The notes beneath the pieces are model-generated. The model was not told the origin of the DNA, searched no databases, and was given only the letters and a program-made list of their open reading frames with translations. The translations under genes were made by a program, and so were the position numbers. 64,000 bases of DNA. Origin: JAHEME01 sp034435035 (lineage in GTDB: Bacteria; Chloroflexota; Anaerolineae; Aggregatilineales; UBA3940). Position 1 is the stretch's first letter. Each line of letters opens with the position of its first letter. Positions 7,894-16,532 of this stretch are shown here, in pieces. The stretch spans positions 53,837 through 117,836 of the forward strand of contig DAOTXW010000101.1 of the NCBI GenBank assembly GCA_034435035.1. Reading direction: 5' to 3'.

Positions 7894-10323
7894 ATGACAC
7901 GCCATGCACTGGAACTTGCGCCTGAACAGCTCAAGCGAGCGACCCCGCCTGACAGCTTCACCTTCAGCAGCACCGCTGAAATCACATTTGCGCGTGAGAT
8001 CATCGGGCAGCCGCGCGGGGTACGTGCCATCGAATTTGGTGTCGATATTGATAGCCCTGGCTACAACATCTACGTGCTGGGGCCGACGGGGTCGGGACGC
8101 ACGACGGCCATCAAGCAATTCCTTGAGCAGCGCGCCCTGTCAGGCCAGACTCCGCTGGACTGGGTGTATGTTTACAACTTTGAAGTTGAGCACCAGCCTC
8201 GTGCCATTGAGTTGCCGCCGGGGCGGGGCGCGGAGCTGCGTGATGACATGGAGCGTCTCATCACGGTCCTCCGCCGTGAGATCCCCGCTGCGCTGGAGGC
8301 CGAGGAATTCAGCAACGCGCTGGAGCAGCTGGATGTTGACTTCTCCTCACGACGTTCCGAGATCTTTGATGAGATCATGAAGGAGGCCAAACAGAAAAGC
8401 TGTGCGATCATTCGCACACCATCCGGGCTGGTGATTGCGCCGCTGGATGAGAAAGGCGAAATCATGCCGCCTGAGCAGTATGAGGCGCTGGAGCCTGCTG
8501 CGCGCGAAGCCATTGACCAGGCACGGATTGAACTGGACGAGAAGCTCAACGAGGTGCTCCGCCGTGGCCGCGACCTCGATCGGGAGCATACTGAGGCGCG
8601 TGCCCAGCTGGAGCGCGGCGCGGCTGCGTATGTGCTCGTCCAGCACATTGGTGACCTGCGCGAGAAATATGAGGGCCGCGACGAAGTGCTGTTCTACCTC
8701 AACCAGGTGCGCGATGATGTGCTGGATCATCTGGATGACTTCAAGCACCAGGAGGACGCCGGCAGCGAGGGGGAGTCCGTCCCGATGCCGATGATGAACA
8801 TGGCGGTGCCGGACGAGGTGCGCTTCCGCCGCTACCAGGTCAACCTGATCGTGGATCATTCCCAGACAAAAGGGGCTCCGGTTGTGCTGGAGGAGTTCCC
8901 TTCGTATGCCAACCTGGTAGGGCGCATCGAGGGTGAAGTGCAGATGGGCGCCCTCAACACGGGCTTCACGGGCATCAAGGCCGGGGCGCTCCACCGCGCC
9001 AACGGCGGCTACCTAGTCCTGCGGGCAGATGATGTGCTGTCCCAGCCGGATGCCTGGGATGGCCTCAAACGGGCGCTGCAGACCGGCGTGGTGCGCATCG
9101 AGGAGTCGGGTCTACGGACCGGGCTGGGCGTGCTCATCCCTCAGACCATCGATCCGGAGCCGATCCCTCTGCGGCTCAAGGTCATCCTGCTGGGCAACCC
9201 GGCCCTTTACTATATGCTTTATGCCTCAGACGAGGACTTCTCCGACCTGTTTAAGGTCAAAGCCGACTTCTCCAGCACGATGGATCGCACTCCTGAGAGC
9301 GAGATGGACTACGCGACGTTCATCGCCGCCCGCTGCCACGAGCGCCAGCTGCCGCATTTCAGCCGCGCCGCTGTCGCCCGGATCATTGAAGAAGGATCGC
9401 GGATGACCGGGGATCAGGACAAGCTCAGCACTCTCTTCGGTGAGCTGTCTGACCTGATTCAGGAAGCGGCCTACTGGGCGCGCAGCGCCGGCAGCGCGAT
9501 CGTCGAGGATGAGCATGTGGTGCATGCGCTCGCGGAGCAACGCTACCGCGCTAATCTGCATGAAGAGCGCACCCTGGAAACGATCCGCCGCAACCAGATC
9601 TTCATCGATACCACCGGCAGTGTAGTGGGCCAGGTGAACGGGCTGTCCGTGGTGGGTCTGGGTGATTATGAGTTCGGGCAGCCCAGCCGCATCACGGCTC
9701 GTGTGTATCTCGGGCGCGAGGGGTTGGTCAACATCGAGCGCGAGGTCGAGATGTCCGGCCCGATCCATGATAAGGGAGTCTACACGCTGCGCGGCTATCT
9801 GGGCGGCCAGTACGCGAGCAGCCAGCCGCTGGCGCTGACCGCCAGCATCACTTTCGAACAGACCTACGCTGGCATCGAGGGCGATTCGGCGGCCGCCTCC
9901 GAGCTGTTTGCTCTCCTCTCGGCGCTGTCAGGTTTCCCGATCCGGCAGTCCATCGCCGTGACGGGGTCCGTTAACCAGCATGGGCAGATTCAGCCCATCG
10001 GTGGCGTCAATGAGAAGATTGAGGGCTTCTTCCGCGTCTGCCAGCTTCGCGGCCTGGCAGGCGACCAGGGGGCCGTCATCCCGCGTGCCAACCTCAGCAA
10101 CCTGATGCTGCGCCAGGAGGTGATCGACGCCGTGCAGGCCGGGCAGTTCCATGTGTACGCCATCGAGACGGTTGACGAAGGGTTGGAAATCCTGACCGGC
10201 GTTCCTGCCGGCCTGCGAGGGCCAGACGGTGCTTTCCCGGCGGGGACTGTCCATGCGGCGGCCCAGCAGCGGCTGGCCGAGATGGCCGACCGACTGCGCG
10301 GCTGGCTGCGGGATGGCGGCTGA
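7894..10323 (+). CDS. Lon-related ATP-dependent protease (AAA_32 / Lon_C type)
   Basis: The 809-residue soluble protein has an N-terminal P-loop domain with GPTGSGRT (63-70), a long coiled middle region (~110-260), a AAA lid region and a C-terminal Lon-type protease domain. The catalytic dyad is S665 (GDSA) and K708 (GGVNEKIEGF), spaced 43 residues as in Lon. The P-loop has Arg where Lys is usual. The ATG at 7894 has AGGAG close upstream; a GTG at 7879 preceded by GGGAGG is an alternative adding five residues. Likely role: ATP-dependent degradation of damaged or regulatory proteins. Single gene, no partner nearby. Confidence 0.87.
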   Translation: MTRHALELAPEQLKRATPPDSFTFSSTAEITFAREIIGQPRGVRAIEFGVDIDSPGYNIYVLGPTGSGRTTAIKQFLEQRALSGQTPLDWVYVYNFEVEHQPRAIELPPGRGAELRDDMERLITVLRREIPAALEAEEFSNALEQLDVDFSSRRSEIFDEIMKEAKQKSCAIIRTPSGLVIAPLDEKGEIMPPEQYEALEPAAREAIDQARIELDEKLNEVLRRGRDLDREHTEARAQLERGAAAYVLVQHIGDLREKYEGRDEVLFYLNQVRDDVLDHLDDFKHQEDAGSEGESVPMPMMNMAVPDEVRFRRYQVNLIVDHSQTKGAPVVLEEFPSYANLVGRIEGEVQMGALNTGFTGIKAGALHRANGGYLVLRADDVLSQPDAWDGLKRALQTGVVRIEESGLRTGLGVLIPQTIDPEPIPLRLKVILLGNPALYYMLYASDEDFSDLFKVKADFSSTMDRTPESEMDYATFIAARCHERQLPHFSRAAVARIIEEGSRMTGDQDKLSTLFGELSDLIQEAAYWARSAGSAIVEDEHVVHALAEQRYRANLHEERTLETIRRNQIFIDTTGSVVGQVNGLSVVGLGDYEFGQPSRITARVYLGREGLVNIEREVEMSGPIHDKGVYTLRGYLGGQYASSQPLALTASITFEQTYAGIEGDSAAASELFALLSALSGFPIRQSIAVTGSVNQHGQIQPIGGVNEKIEGFFRVCQLRGLAGDQGAVIPRANLSNLMLRQEVIDAVQAGQFHVYAIETVDEGLEILTGVPAGLRGPDGAFPAGTVHAAAQQRLAEMADRLRGWLRDGG

Positions 10324-10340
10324 GACGCAGCGCAGCCCTA

Positions 10341-10369
10341 TTGACATCCCCGGCACGCTGCGCTAGACT
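10341..10369 (+). promoter_or_regulatory. Promoter of the T-box-trpS transcript
   Basis: A perfect TTGACA (10341-10346) and TAGACT (10364-10369) are separated by 17 bases, just upstream of the T-box leader. Confidence 0.8.
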
Positions 10370-10375
10370 GCCGCC

Positions 10376-10638
10376 ATTCGAATCATTAGCAGACGCCGAA
10401 CCGGGAGAGTAAGCGCCGGAGCGATGCTCAGAGAGCCGCCGGGAGCTGTGAAGGCGGTGCGGGCGCGGGCGCCGAATGGGCCGGGGAGTTGCCGGGAAGA
10501 AAGGCGGTGACGCCGAGTAGTCCTGGCCGGAGACGCCGCCGTTATCCAGGCGCAGAGTGGGGTCGCCCTGTGTGACCCACAATGGGTGGCACCACGGGTG
10601 AGAGATCGCTCGTCCCTGCAAGCGGGGGCGAGCTTTTT
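10376..10638 (+). promoter_or_regulatory. Tryptophan T-box riboswitch
   Basis: This leader of ~260 bases senses uncharged tRNA-Trp. Stem I contains GAGAGTAAGCG and the AGAGAGCCG region. The specifier loop reads GAATGGGCC, giving a UGG (Trp) codon at 10477-10479. The T-box proper TGGGTGGCACCACGGG is at 10583-10598. Its UGGC bulge pairs exactly with a GCCA tRNA 3' end, which fits the G discriminator of bacterial tRNA-Trp. An intrinsic terminator follows at 10608-10638. When tRNA-Trp is uncharged the antiterminator should form and trpS is transcribed. Confidence 0.92.
10608..10638 (+). terminator. T-box-controlled intrinsic terminator
   Basis: GCTCGTCCCTGC (10608-10619) pairs with GCGGGGGCGAGC (10622-10633), 12 positions with two G-U pairs, followed by five T. 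This is the off state of the riboswitch. Confidence 0.9.
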
Positions 10639-10675
10639 GTTGACCGCCGAGCTACTACCGAAGAGAGGTAAAGAG

Positions 10676-11722
10676 ATGGCTGAGCGAAGGAAGCGGATCC
10701 TGACGGGCGACCGCCCGACCGGCAAACTGCACCTGGGTCATTACGTGGGCACGCTGGCTAACCGGGTCAGGCTCCAGCAGACCCATGATGTTTTCCTGTT
10801 GGTGGCGGACTACCACTCTCTGACCACGCACCCGGAGAAGGAGGACGTTGCTGCCACACGGCAGAATGCGCTCGATGTGGTGATGGATAACTATGCGGCG
10901 GGCATCGAGCCGGGCACCGTGACCCATTACCTCCAGTCAGATGTGCCGGAGACGGCCGAGCTGACCCTGCTCTTCACCATGCTGGCAACCGTACCGCGCC
11001 TCCAGCGTGTGCCAACTCTGAAGGAGGTGATGGACAACCTGCATATCACCGAGCCGTCCGCCGGGCTGCTCAACTACCCTGTGCTCCAGGCTGCGGACAT
11101 CCTGATTGTCAAGGGCGACCTTGTGCCCGTTGGCCGTGACCAGGCCAGCCACATCGAGGTCACCCGCGAGATCGCCCGGCGCTTCAATCAGCGCTTCGCT
11201 GAGGTGTTCCCTGAGCCGGATGCCCTGATTCCTGAGGATACCCCAACTCTGGTAGGGATCGATGGTCAGGCCAAGATGAGCAAATCGCTGGGCAACGCCA
11301 TCATGCTGTCGGACGACGCCGCCACGGTCCACAGGAAGGTGATGAGCATGTATACGGACCCCAACCGCATTCATGCCACTGATCCGGGCACGGTCGAGGG
11401 GAATCCGCTCTTCATCTACCATGACCTGTTCAACCCCGATACCGGGCAGGTAGCGGAGTTCAAGGAGCGTTATCGCCAGGGCAAGATCGGCGATGTGGAA
11501 TGCAAGCGGGTGCTTGCTGACAAACTGAATGCCTTCCTCGATCCCATTCGCGAGCGTCGGCGCTTCCTGGAAGAACGCCCGGACGATGTGATCGACATCC
11601 TCCGGATGGGAGCGCAGCGGGCGCGCCCCATTGCGCAGGAGACGGTGGCGCAGGCCCGCGAAGCGATGGGGCTGATTAGTCCCATCGTGCCCCGCACCAT
11701 CGACCTGTACCATCGGGCATGA
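10676..11722 (+). CDS. trpS: Tryptophanyl-tRNA synthetase
   Basis: The 348-residue class I synthetase charges tRNA-Trp. The HIGH-type motif appears as KLHLGHYVG (residues ~17-25) and the KMSKS loop as AKMSKSLGN (~198-206). Trp-pocket family motifs, such as NYPVLQAADIL and VPVGRDQASHIE, are present. The ATG at 10676 follows a GAGAGG ribosome site after the T-box terminator. The stop overlaps a possible ATG of the next frame (ATGA). Expression should follow tRNA-Trp charging through the upstream T-box. Confidence 0.96.
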   Translation: MAERRKRILTGDRPTGKLHLGHYVGTLANRVRLQQTHDVFLLVADYHSLTTHPEKEDVAATRQNALDVVMDNYAAGIEPGTVTHYLQSDVPETAELTLLFTMLATVPRLQRVPTLKEVMDNLHITEPSAGLLNYPVLQAADILIVKGDLVPVGRDQASHIEVTREIARRFNQRFAEVFPEPDALIPEDTPTLVGIDGQAKMSKSLGNAIMLSDDAATVHRKVMSMYTDPNRIHATDPGTVEGNPLFIYHDLFNPDTGQVAEFKERYRQGKIGDVECKRVLADKLNAFLDPIRERRRFLEERPDDVIDILRMGAQRARPIAQETVAQAREAMGLISPIVPRTIDLYHRA

Positions 11723-11763
11723 ACTGGCTGAGGCTTACCCGATCTGCGGGGGGAGAGGGAACC

Positions 11764-12603
11764 GTGACGCAGACGCTGCTGGCAGTCTATGCGCATCCGG
11801 ATGATGAGGTGTTTGGGGTGGGGGGGACGCTGCACCACTATTCCAGGCGGGGTGTGCGGGTGGTGCTGGCCTGTGCTACCCGCGGCGAAGCGGGCGAGAT
11901 CAGCGATCCGGCACTGGCCACCCCCGAGACGCTCGGCCAGGTGCGCGAGCAGGAGCTGCGCGCCTCGGCTCAGGCGCTGGGCGTCCACGAGGTGGTGCTG
12001 CTCGGCCACCGCGACTCGGGGATGGAAGGCACGCCACCTAACCAGAATCCTCACGCGTATATCAACCTCGACCCCGGCGCAGCCGTCCGCCAGATCGTTG
12101 CCCTGATCCGCCAGGAGCGCCCGCAGGTCGTCCTCACATTTGAGCCATTCGGCGGGTACGGCCATCCCGATCACCGCGCGGTGTCCCGGCATACGACGGC
12201 CGCGTTCGATGCAGCAGGGAGCGCTGACCACTGGCCTGATGCGGGTGAGCCCTGGAAGCCTTCGCGCCTGTTCTATTCTTTGATACCCAACCAGTTCTAC
12301 CGCGACGTGCGCGCCCGGCTGGCGGCGCGCGGCGTTGATATCAGCACACTGCGCCGCACTGATGAACTGCCGGGCCGCCCCTCCGATGACATCATCACCA
12401 CGGTGATTGACGTATCGGCGTCGGTTGCGGCCAAGTTCCGGGCTGCCGAGGCTCACCGAACGCAGTTCGGCCCCGAAAGCACGATCCGGCGGCTGCCGCC
12501 GGAGGATATGGCGCCGCTGATCGCGCGCGAATACTTTCAGATGGCGCGGCCTGCGCCGCCGGCGGCTGCCCCGGTGGGCGACCTGTTTGAGGGCCTGCTC
12601 TGA
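11764..12603 (+). CDS. PIG-L / LmbE-family deacetylase
   Basis: The 279-residue protein has the LmbE zinc site: AHPDDE (H11, D14) at the N-terminus and GHPDH (134-138), with H137 as the likely third ligand. The family removes acetyl groups from N-acetylglucosaminyl compounds, for example in mycothiol, bacillithiol or glycolipid pathways; the substrate here is unknown. I chose GTG 11764, preceded by GGGAGAGGG, because the domain begins there. An upstream ATG at 11719 overlapping the trpS stop would add 15 residues. It may be co-transcribed with trpS. Confidence 0.85.
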   Translation: MTQTLLAVYAHPDDEVFGVGGTLHHYSRRGVRVVLACATRGEAGEISDPALATPETLGQVREQELRASAQALGVHEVVLLGHRDSGMEGTPPNQNPHAYINLDPGAAVRQIVALIRQERPQVVLTFEPFGGYGHPDHRAVSRHTTAAFDAAGSADHWPDAGEPWKPSRLFYSLIPNQFYRDVRARLAARGVDISTLRRTDELPGRPSDDIITTVIDVSASVAAKFRAAEAHRTQFGPESTIRRLPPEDMAPLIAREYFQMARPAPPAAAPVGDLFEGLL

Positions 12604-12710
12604 GGATCGCCTGTGGCAGGGTCAGAGCCTGTCGGTAAGATGGCCCGGCCCCACTGCCGCGCAGAGGCCGGGGCGGGTCTTCTTCCCCGGCCCCGGAGGA
12701 GGGAGCGATA

Positions 12711-13607
12711 TTGAACGTCGATGCGCGCATTCATCCGGAGACAACTATCGGGCAGGTCTGCCTCACGGTGGCCGATCTGGGCCGGTCGCTGGCCTTCTAC
12801 CAGGATGTCCTGGGTTTCACGCCGCGGCGCGACGGCTCTGCTGCGACCCTGGAGGTCGGGGGGACTCCGCTGGTGCAGCTGATCGAACAGCCGGGAGCGC
12901 GCCCGGTCAGAGGCGTGGCCGGGCTGTACCACTTTGCCATTCTGGTCTCCAGCCGGCTGTCCCTGGCATATTCGCTTCAGCGCCTGGCGGCTGCGCGCTG
13001 GCCGTTGCAGGGCCTTGCCGATCATGGGGTGAGCGAGGCTGTCTACCTGGCCGATCCGGATGGCAACGGCATCGAGATCTACCGCGACCGCCCGCGCGAG
13101 GCATGGCCCTACCGTGATGGCCGCCTTGCGATGGTGACCGATCCCATCGACCTGGAGGGCATCCTGGCTGAGCTGGAGGGGCGGCCCGGGGCTCCCGAGG
13201 GCCTCGATCCACGGGCGACGATCGGCCACATCCATCTGCATGTGGCGCAAATCCCCGAAGCCGAGCGTTTCTACTGCGACATACTGGGCTTTGATCGAGT
13301 CCAGCGGTTCGGACGATCGGCCTCCTTCATCTCAGCCGGCGGCTACCATCATCATCTGGGCATCAATACCTGGGCCGGCGAAGGGGTGCCGCCGCCTCCA
13401 CCGGATGCGGCGGGTCTGCGCTGGTTTGAGGTCCGGGTCCCGGATGGCGACTCCCTCCAGGCTGTCAAGCACCGGCTGACACAGGCCGGGGCGGTTGTGG
13501 AAGCACAGGATGGCGGCCTGTTGGTGCGCGATCCCTCGGACAACGCTGTGCGGATCACGGAGGTTAAGCGGGGGCATCGCCAGCCGCTCCCATCCACGCA
13601 CAATTGA
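12711..13607 (+). CDS. Two-domain VOC (glyoxalase/extradiol dioxygenase-like) protein
   Basis: The 298-residue product has two vicinal-oxygen-chelate modules. The first starts at GQVCLTVADLGRSLAFYQDVLGF (residues ~14-36) and ends with DPDGNGIEIYRD; the second starts at GHIHLHVAQIPEAERFY near 168. H/E metal-ligand positions are visible in both halves. The layout resembles CatE-type catechol 2,3-dioxygenase proteins of Bacillus, but the substrate is not predictable. It starts at TTG with GGAGGAGGG upstream. A CCCGGCC/GGCCGGG hairpin lies in the 107-base gap before it. Confidence 0.8.
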   Translation: MNVDARIHPETTIGQVCLTVADLGRSLAFYQDVLGFTPRRDGSAATLEVGGTPLVQLIEQPGARPVRGVAGLYHFAILVSSRLSLAYSLQRLAAARWPLQGLADHGVSEAVYLADPDGNGIEIYRDRPREAWPYRDGRLAMVTDPIDLEGILAELEGRPGAPEGLDPRATIGHIHLHVAQIPEAERFYCDILGFDRVQRFGRSASFISAGGYHHHLGINTWAGEGVPPPPPDAAGLRWFEVRVPDGDSLQAVKHRLTQAGAVVEAQDGGLLVRDPSDNAVRITEVKRGHRQPLPSTHN

Positions 13608-13632
13608 CAAGCTCTTCACAAGCGGTTAGAAT
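13604..13632 (+). promoter_or_regulatory. Promoter of the S1-infA operon
   Basis: TTGACA (13604-13609) and TAGAAT (13627-13632) are separated by 17 bases. The first gene starts about 170 bases downstream, so the transcript has a long leader. Confidence 0.78.
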
Positions 13633-13802
13633 ACCGCCCGTCCGCAGTGTCCGCACCTGGAAGACACGCTCTTTCTGACGCGCCGACGCCCACCCCGGGC
13701 AGAGGCCCTAACCTCAACTCATGACCGGGCGTTCATCCGCCAGGAGGTGGCACGCTCTGTCACGGTGTGGCTGTATCAGCCCACCATGGAGGCAGTTCCG
13801 CA

Positions 13803-14957
13803 ATGCAACAACCCTACTCAACCCCAGACGATTCTTCCCTTGACTTTGCAACCCTTCTAGAGCAGTCTTTCGAAGAAATGGAAGACGTGCAGCGCGGAGA
13901 TATCCTCACAGGCACTATCCTGGCCATCGACCATCAGGGCATCATCGTTGATGTGTCGCTCAAACGAGATGGCGTTGTGCCCCGCACCGATGTTGAAGCC
14001 CTGGATGATCCGGATGCCTATCAAGTAGGCCAGCAGGTGACGGTGATGGTGATCAAGACCGAGGATCACGAAGGCAACCTGGTCGTTTCGATCCAGCAGG
14101 CCATTGCCAGCAAGGACTGGGATGCGGCAATCGCCCAGATGGAAAGCGGGGAGCTGTACAGGGGACGGGTTGTGGCCGCCAACAAGGGCGGCCTTATTGT
14201 GCCGTTTGGGGAGCTGCGCGGCTTTGTGCCGGCTTCACACGTGCTGGATCTACCCCGCGGCCTGGATGATGATGATCGGGCTGCGTTCCTATCGCGCCTG
14301 GTGGGCCGCACCCTTGACCTGAAGATCATCGAAGTCAATGCCGAGCGCCGGCGGCTGGTGCTTTCCCAGCGCGAAGCAGAACGCAACGTGCGTGACAGCG
14401 CCAAGGAACGCCTGCTCGTTCGTCTCAAAGTGGGTGATGTGGTCCGGGGCAAGGTGAGCAGCCTGCGCGACTTCGGCGCTTTTGTTGATCTGGGCGGCGC
14501 AGACGGGCTGGTGCATATTTCCGAGCTGGCCTGGCGGCGTGTCAAGCATCCCAGCGAGATCCTGCGGATCGGGATGGAAGTTGAGACCTGTGTCATCCAG
14601 CTCGATCAGGATGAGAAGCGCATTGGCCTGAGCCTGAAGCGCCTGCAGCCAAACCCATGGGCCGACATCGACTCCAGCTTCGCCATCGGCCAGATGGTTG
14701 AAGGCTGCGTCTCCCGCGTGGTATCATTTGGGGCGTTCGTGGAGCTTGAAAACGGCATTGAGGCGCTGCTGCATGTTTCCCAGATGGGCGACCCGGTACC
14801 TCAGAGTGCTGAAGAAGTGCTGCGCCCCGGTGATCGCATCACGGCCCATATTATCAGCCTGGAGCCGGAGCGCCAGCGCATGGGGCTGAGCCTCCGTCCG
14901 GGTGGGGCGCAGGGTGAACTGGCGGACGCCGCGCAGACTGCTGCGGATCCGGCATGA
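13803..14957 (+). CDS. S1 RNA-binding domain protein (ribosomal protein S1-like), four repeats
   Basis: The 384-residue product has an acidic N-terminal helix (DFATLLEQSFEEME) and four S1/OB repeats beginning near residues 32, 115, 205 and 290. The third is the most canonical (VVRGKVSSLRDFGAFVDL). It probably binds mRNA on the 30S subunit, though it has fewer repeats than the six of E. coli S1. ATG 13803 is preceded by GGAGG ten bases upstream. A paralogue with the same N-terminal motif lies at 41225-42415. InfA follows 67 bases downstream, a likely operon. Confidence 0.88.
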   Translation: MQQPYSTPDDSSLDFATLLEQSFEEMEDVQRGDILTGTILAIDHQGIIVDVSLKRDGVVPRTDVEALDDPDAYQVGQQVTVMVIKTEDHEGNLVVSIQQAIASKDWDAAIAQMESGELYRGRVVAANKGGLIVPFGELRGFVPASHVLDLPRGLDDDDRAAFLSRLVGRTLDLKIIEVNAERRRLVLSQREAERNVRDSAKERLLVRLKVGDVVRGKVSSLRDFGAFVDLGGADGLVHISELAWRRVKHPSEILRIGMEVETCVIQLDQDEKRIGLSLKRLQPNPWADIDSSFAIGQMVEGCVSRVVSFGAFVELENGIEALLHVSQMGDPVPQSAEEVLRPGDRITAHIISLEPERQRMGLSLRPGGAQGELADAAQTAADPA

Positions 14958-15024
14958 GATGCTCCGCGGGCAGGGAGGCTGAATGCCCGGCTGGCCGGAT
15001 GAGGCAGGTGCAGGGAGGTACGCC

Positions 15025-15285
15025 ATGAGTTCAAAAGACAAGATTGAGGTTGAAGGGACTGTCCGGGAGGCGCTGCCCGGGACTATGTTCCGGGTGGAGC
15101 TCGACGAAGGCCATGAAGTGCTGGCGTATCTCTCCGGGAAGATGCGGAAGTACTACATTCGCATCCTGCTCGGCGACCGCGTCAAGGTCGAACTGTCACC
15201 TTACGATCTGAGCAAGGGGCGCATTACGTACCGCTTCAAGCGGCGCGGCGGCGCCAGCGAAGAAGATGGTGAAATGGAGTTCTAG
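15025..15285 (+). CDS. infA: Translation initiation factor IF-1 with C-terminal extension
   Basis: The 86-residue product contains the complete IF-1 OB fold (IEVEGTVREALPGTMFRVEL through KGRITYRFK), which binds the 30S A-site during initiation. IF-1 is normally ~72 residues; here a 14-residue tail (RRGGASEEDGEMEF) is added. ATG 15025 has AGGGAGG upstream. The gene follows an S1-domain gene instead of sitting in the ribosomal protein cluster where infA is often found. A strong terminator follows at 15348-15374. Confidence 0.93.
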   Translation: MSSKDKIEVEGTVREALPGTMFRVELDEGHEVLAYLSGKMRKYYIRILLGDRVKVELSPYDLSKGRITYRFKRRGGASEEDGEMEF

Positions 15286-15347
15286 GGGATTCATCTGCCC
15301 TGTCAGTGCTGCTTGCCTTCAGGGCAGGTTTGCTGTGGAGTCGATCG

Positions 15348-15374
15348 CCGGCGGCTTCGGGGCCGCCGGTTTTT
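15348..15374 (+). terminator. Intrinsic terminator after infA
   Basis: CCGGCGGC (15348-15355) pairs perfectly with GCCGCCGG (15362-15369), loop TTCGGG, followed by TTTTT. Confidence 0.88.
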
Positions 15375-15434
15375 GTTAGGTCCGCGCCATTGAGACGGGG
15401 CATAACCTGCCCCGGCAGCACGGCGGAGCCTTCG

Positions 15435-16529
15435 CTATCCGGCCGGGGTCTGGCCCAGCGGGCCGCGTGCCAGCAGCGCATCTCGCAGGGCGCGCAGCCG
15501 GCGATCCATTTCATCCGGCACGTGCCCCCGCGTGAGCAGCTCACAGGCTCCGCGCAGCCACTCCTCCACAGATTCAACGGCAAATATCCAGGCCTGCTCA
15601 TCGACGGCGCGTGTCATGCGGGCGGCCCAGTGCGCAGCGATATTCAGGTAGCGCAGCGGCACCCAGATACGCATGCGACCCAGCACGGCTTCCGGGTCGG
15701 CCAGCGGATATTCGCTCAGCAGCTCACGGTGCCGATGGGTATCCGCGTACCATGTCAGGAAGATACCCAGATCGGCCACCGGATTGTTGAGGGCCAGCTC
15801 CTCGAAGTCGATCAGCCGCAGCGCGCCCTGCCGGTTGACCATGAAGTTGCCGTGATTGGGGTCATTGTGCGCCGGGACGATGATGCCCAGGCGATCGGTC
15901 GAGTGCTCCAGCAGATCGAGGCGATTCATCAGGTCGCTCACGATCTCGCGCGCTTCATCGACCTCAGCCAGGCCGACCTCAAGCCAGCGGCCCACCACCG
16001 CCTCAAACCAGCGCTCGCGCGTCTCGGCAAAGAAGCGCTCGATTGGACTGTAACCGCGCCAGTCCGCCTCGGTAAGATCCTGCGACAGCGCTTCGCCCAG
16101 CGCCGCATTGCCGTGCAGCCGGGACAGCAGCATGATCGCTTCCCCCGCCCGGGCCTCCAGCTCCTCCCGGGTTATCGGGCGAAGCGCAGCCTCGATCACC
16201 GCTGCGCGTCTGCCCAGCGACTGGGCGGATGGAGTGAGGCCCAGAATGCGCGGCCCCACTCGCGCCTCGTGCAGCAGTTCTCCCAGCCGCATGTGCCGCC
16301 AGCGTTCCGGGTGCTGCTCGGCAGGGCCCAGCAGGTAGCGGATATAGGCCCATGGCTCGCCGGCACAGTCCACCCGCCAGACGTGTTTGGCGGCCCAGCG
16401 GCTCACCAGGTGAAACTCGGGATGTCCGGGGGGGTTGATCGCCAGTTCGTCCAGCAGATCGTGCAGGGCGCCAGGAGAGGCCGGGCTGAGCTGCGTGCGG
16501 CTGGGGCGGTGAGGGGTCTGTGCCGGCAT
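15435..16529 (-). CDS. APH-family (aminoglycoside phosphotransferase-like) kinase
   Basis: The 364-residue protein has the APH kinase core: AHNDPNHGNFMV, the HxDxxxxN catalytic loop, and LIDFEE, the metal-binding Asp, both in the middle-to-C-terminal third. The family phosphorylates small molecules such as choline, homoserine, sugars or antibiotics; the substrate here is unknown. It starts three bases after the prmA stop and is the last gene of the heat-shock operon. Resistance should not be assumed from the family name. Confidence 0.82.
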   Translation of the reverse strand: MPAQTPHRPSRTQLSPASPGALHDLLDELAINPPGHPEFHLVSRWAAKHVWRVDCAGEPWAYIRYLLGPAEQHPERWRHMRLGELLHEARVGPRILGLTPSAQSLGRRAAVIEAALRPITREELEARAGEAIMLLSRLHGNAALGEALSQDLTEADWRGYSPIERFFAETRERWFEAVVGRWLEVGLAEVDEAREIVSDLMNRLDLLEHSTDRLGIIVPAHNDPNHGNFMVNRQGALRLIDFEELALNNPVADLGIFLTWYADTHRHRELLSEYPLADPEAVLGRMRIWVPLRYLNIAAHWAARMTRAVDEQAWIFAVESVEEWLRGACELLTRGHVPDEMDRRLRALRDALLARGPLGQTPAG

Positions 16530-16532
16530 CCA

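Noticed and set aside
15435..16529. Antibiotic resistance by aminoglycoside phosphotransferase
   Set aside because: The APH fold is shared by many metabolic kinases, and the gene lies in a housekeeping operon without mobility signals.
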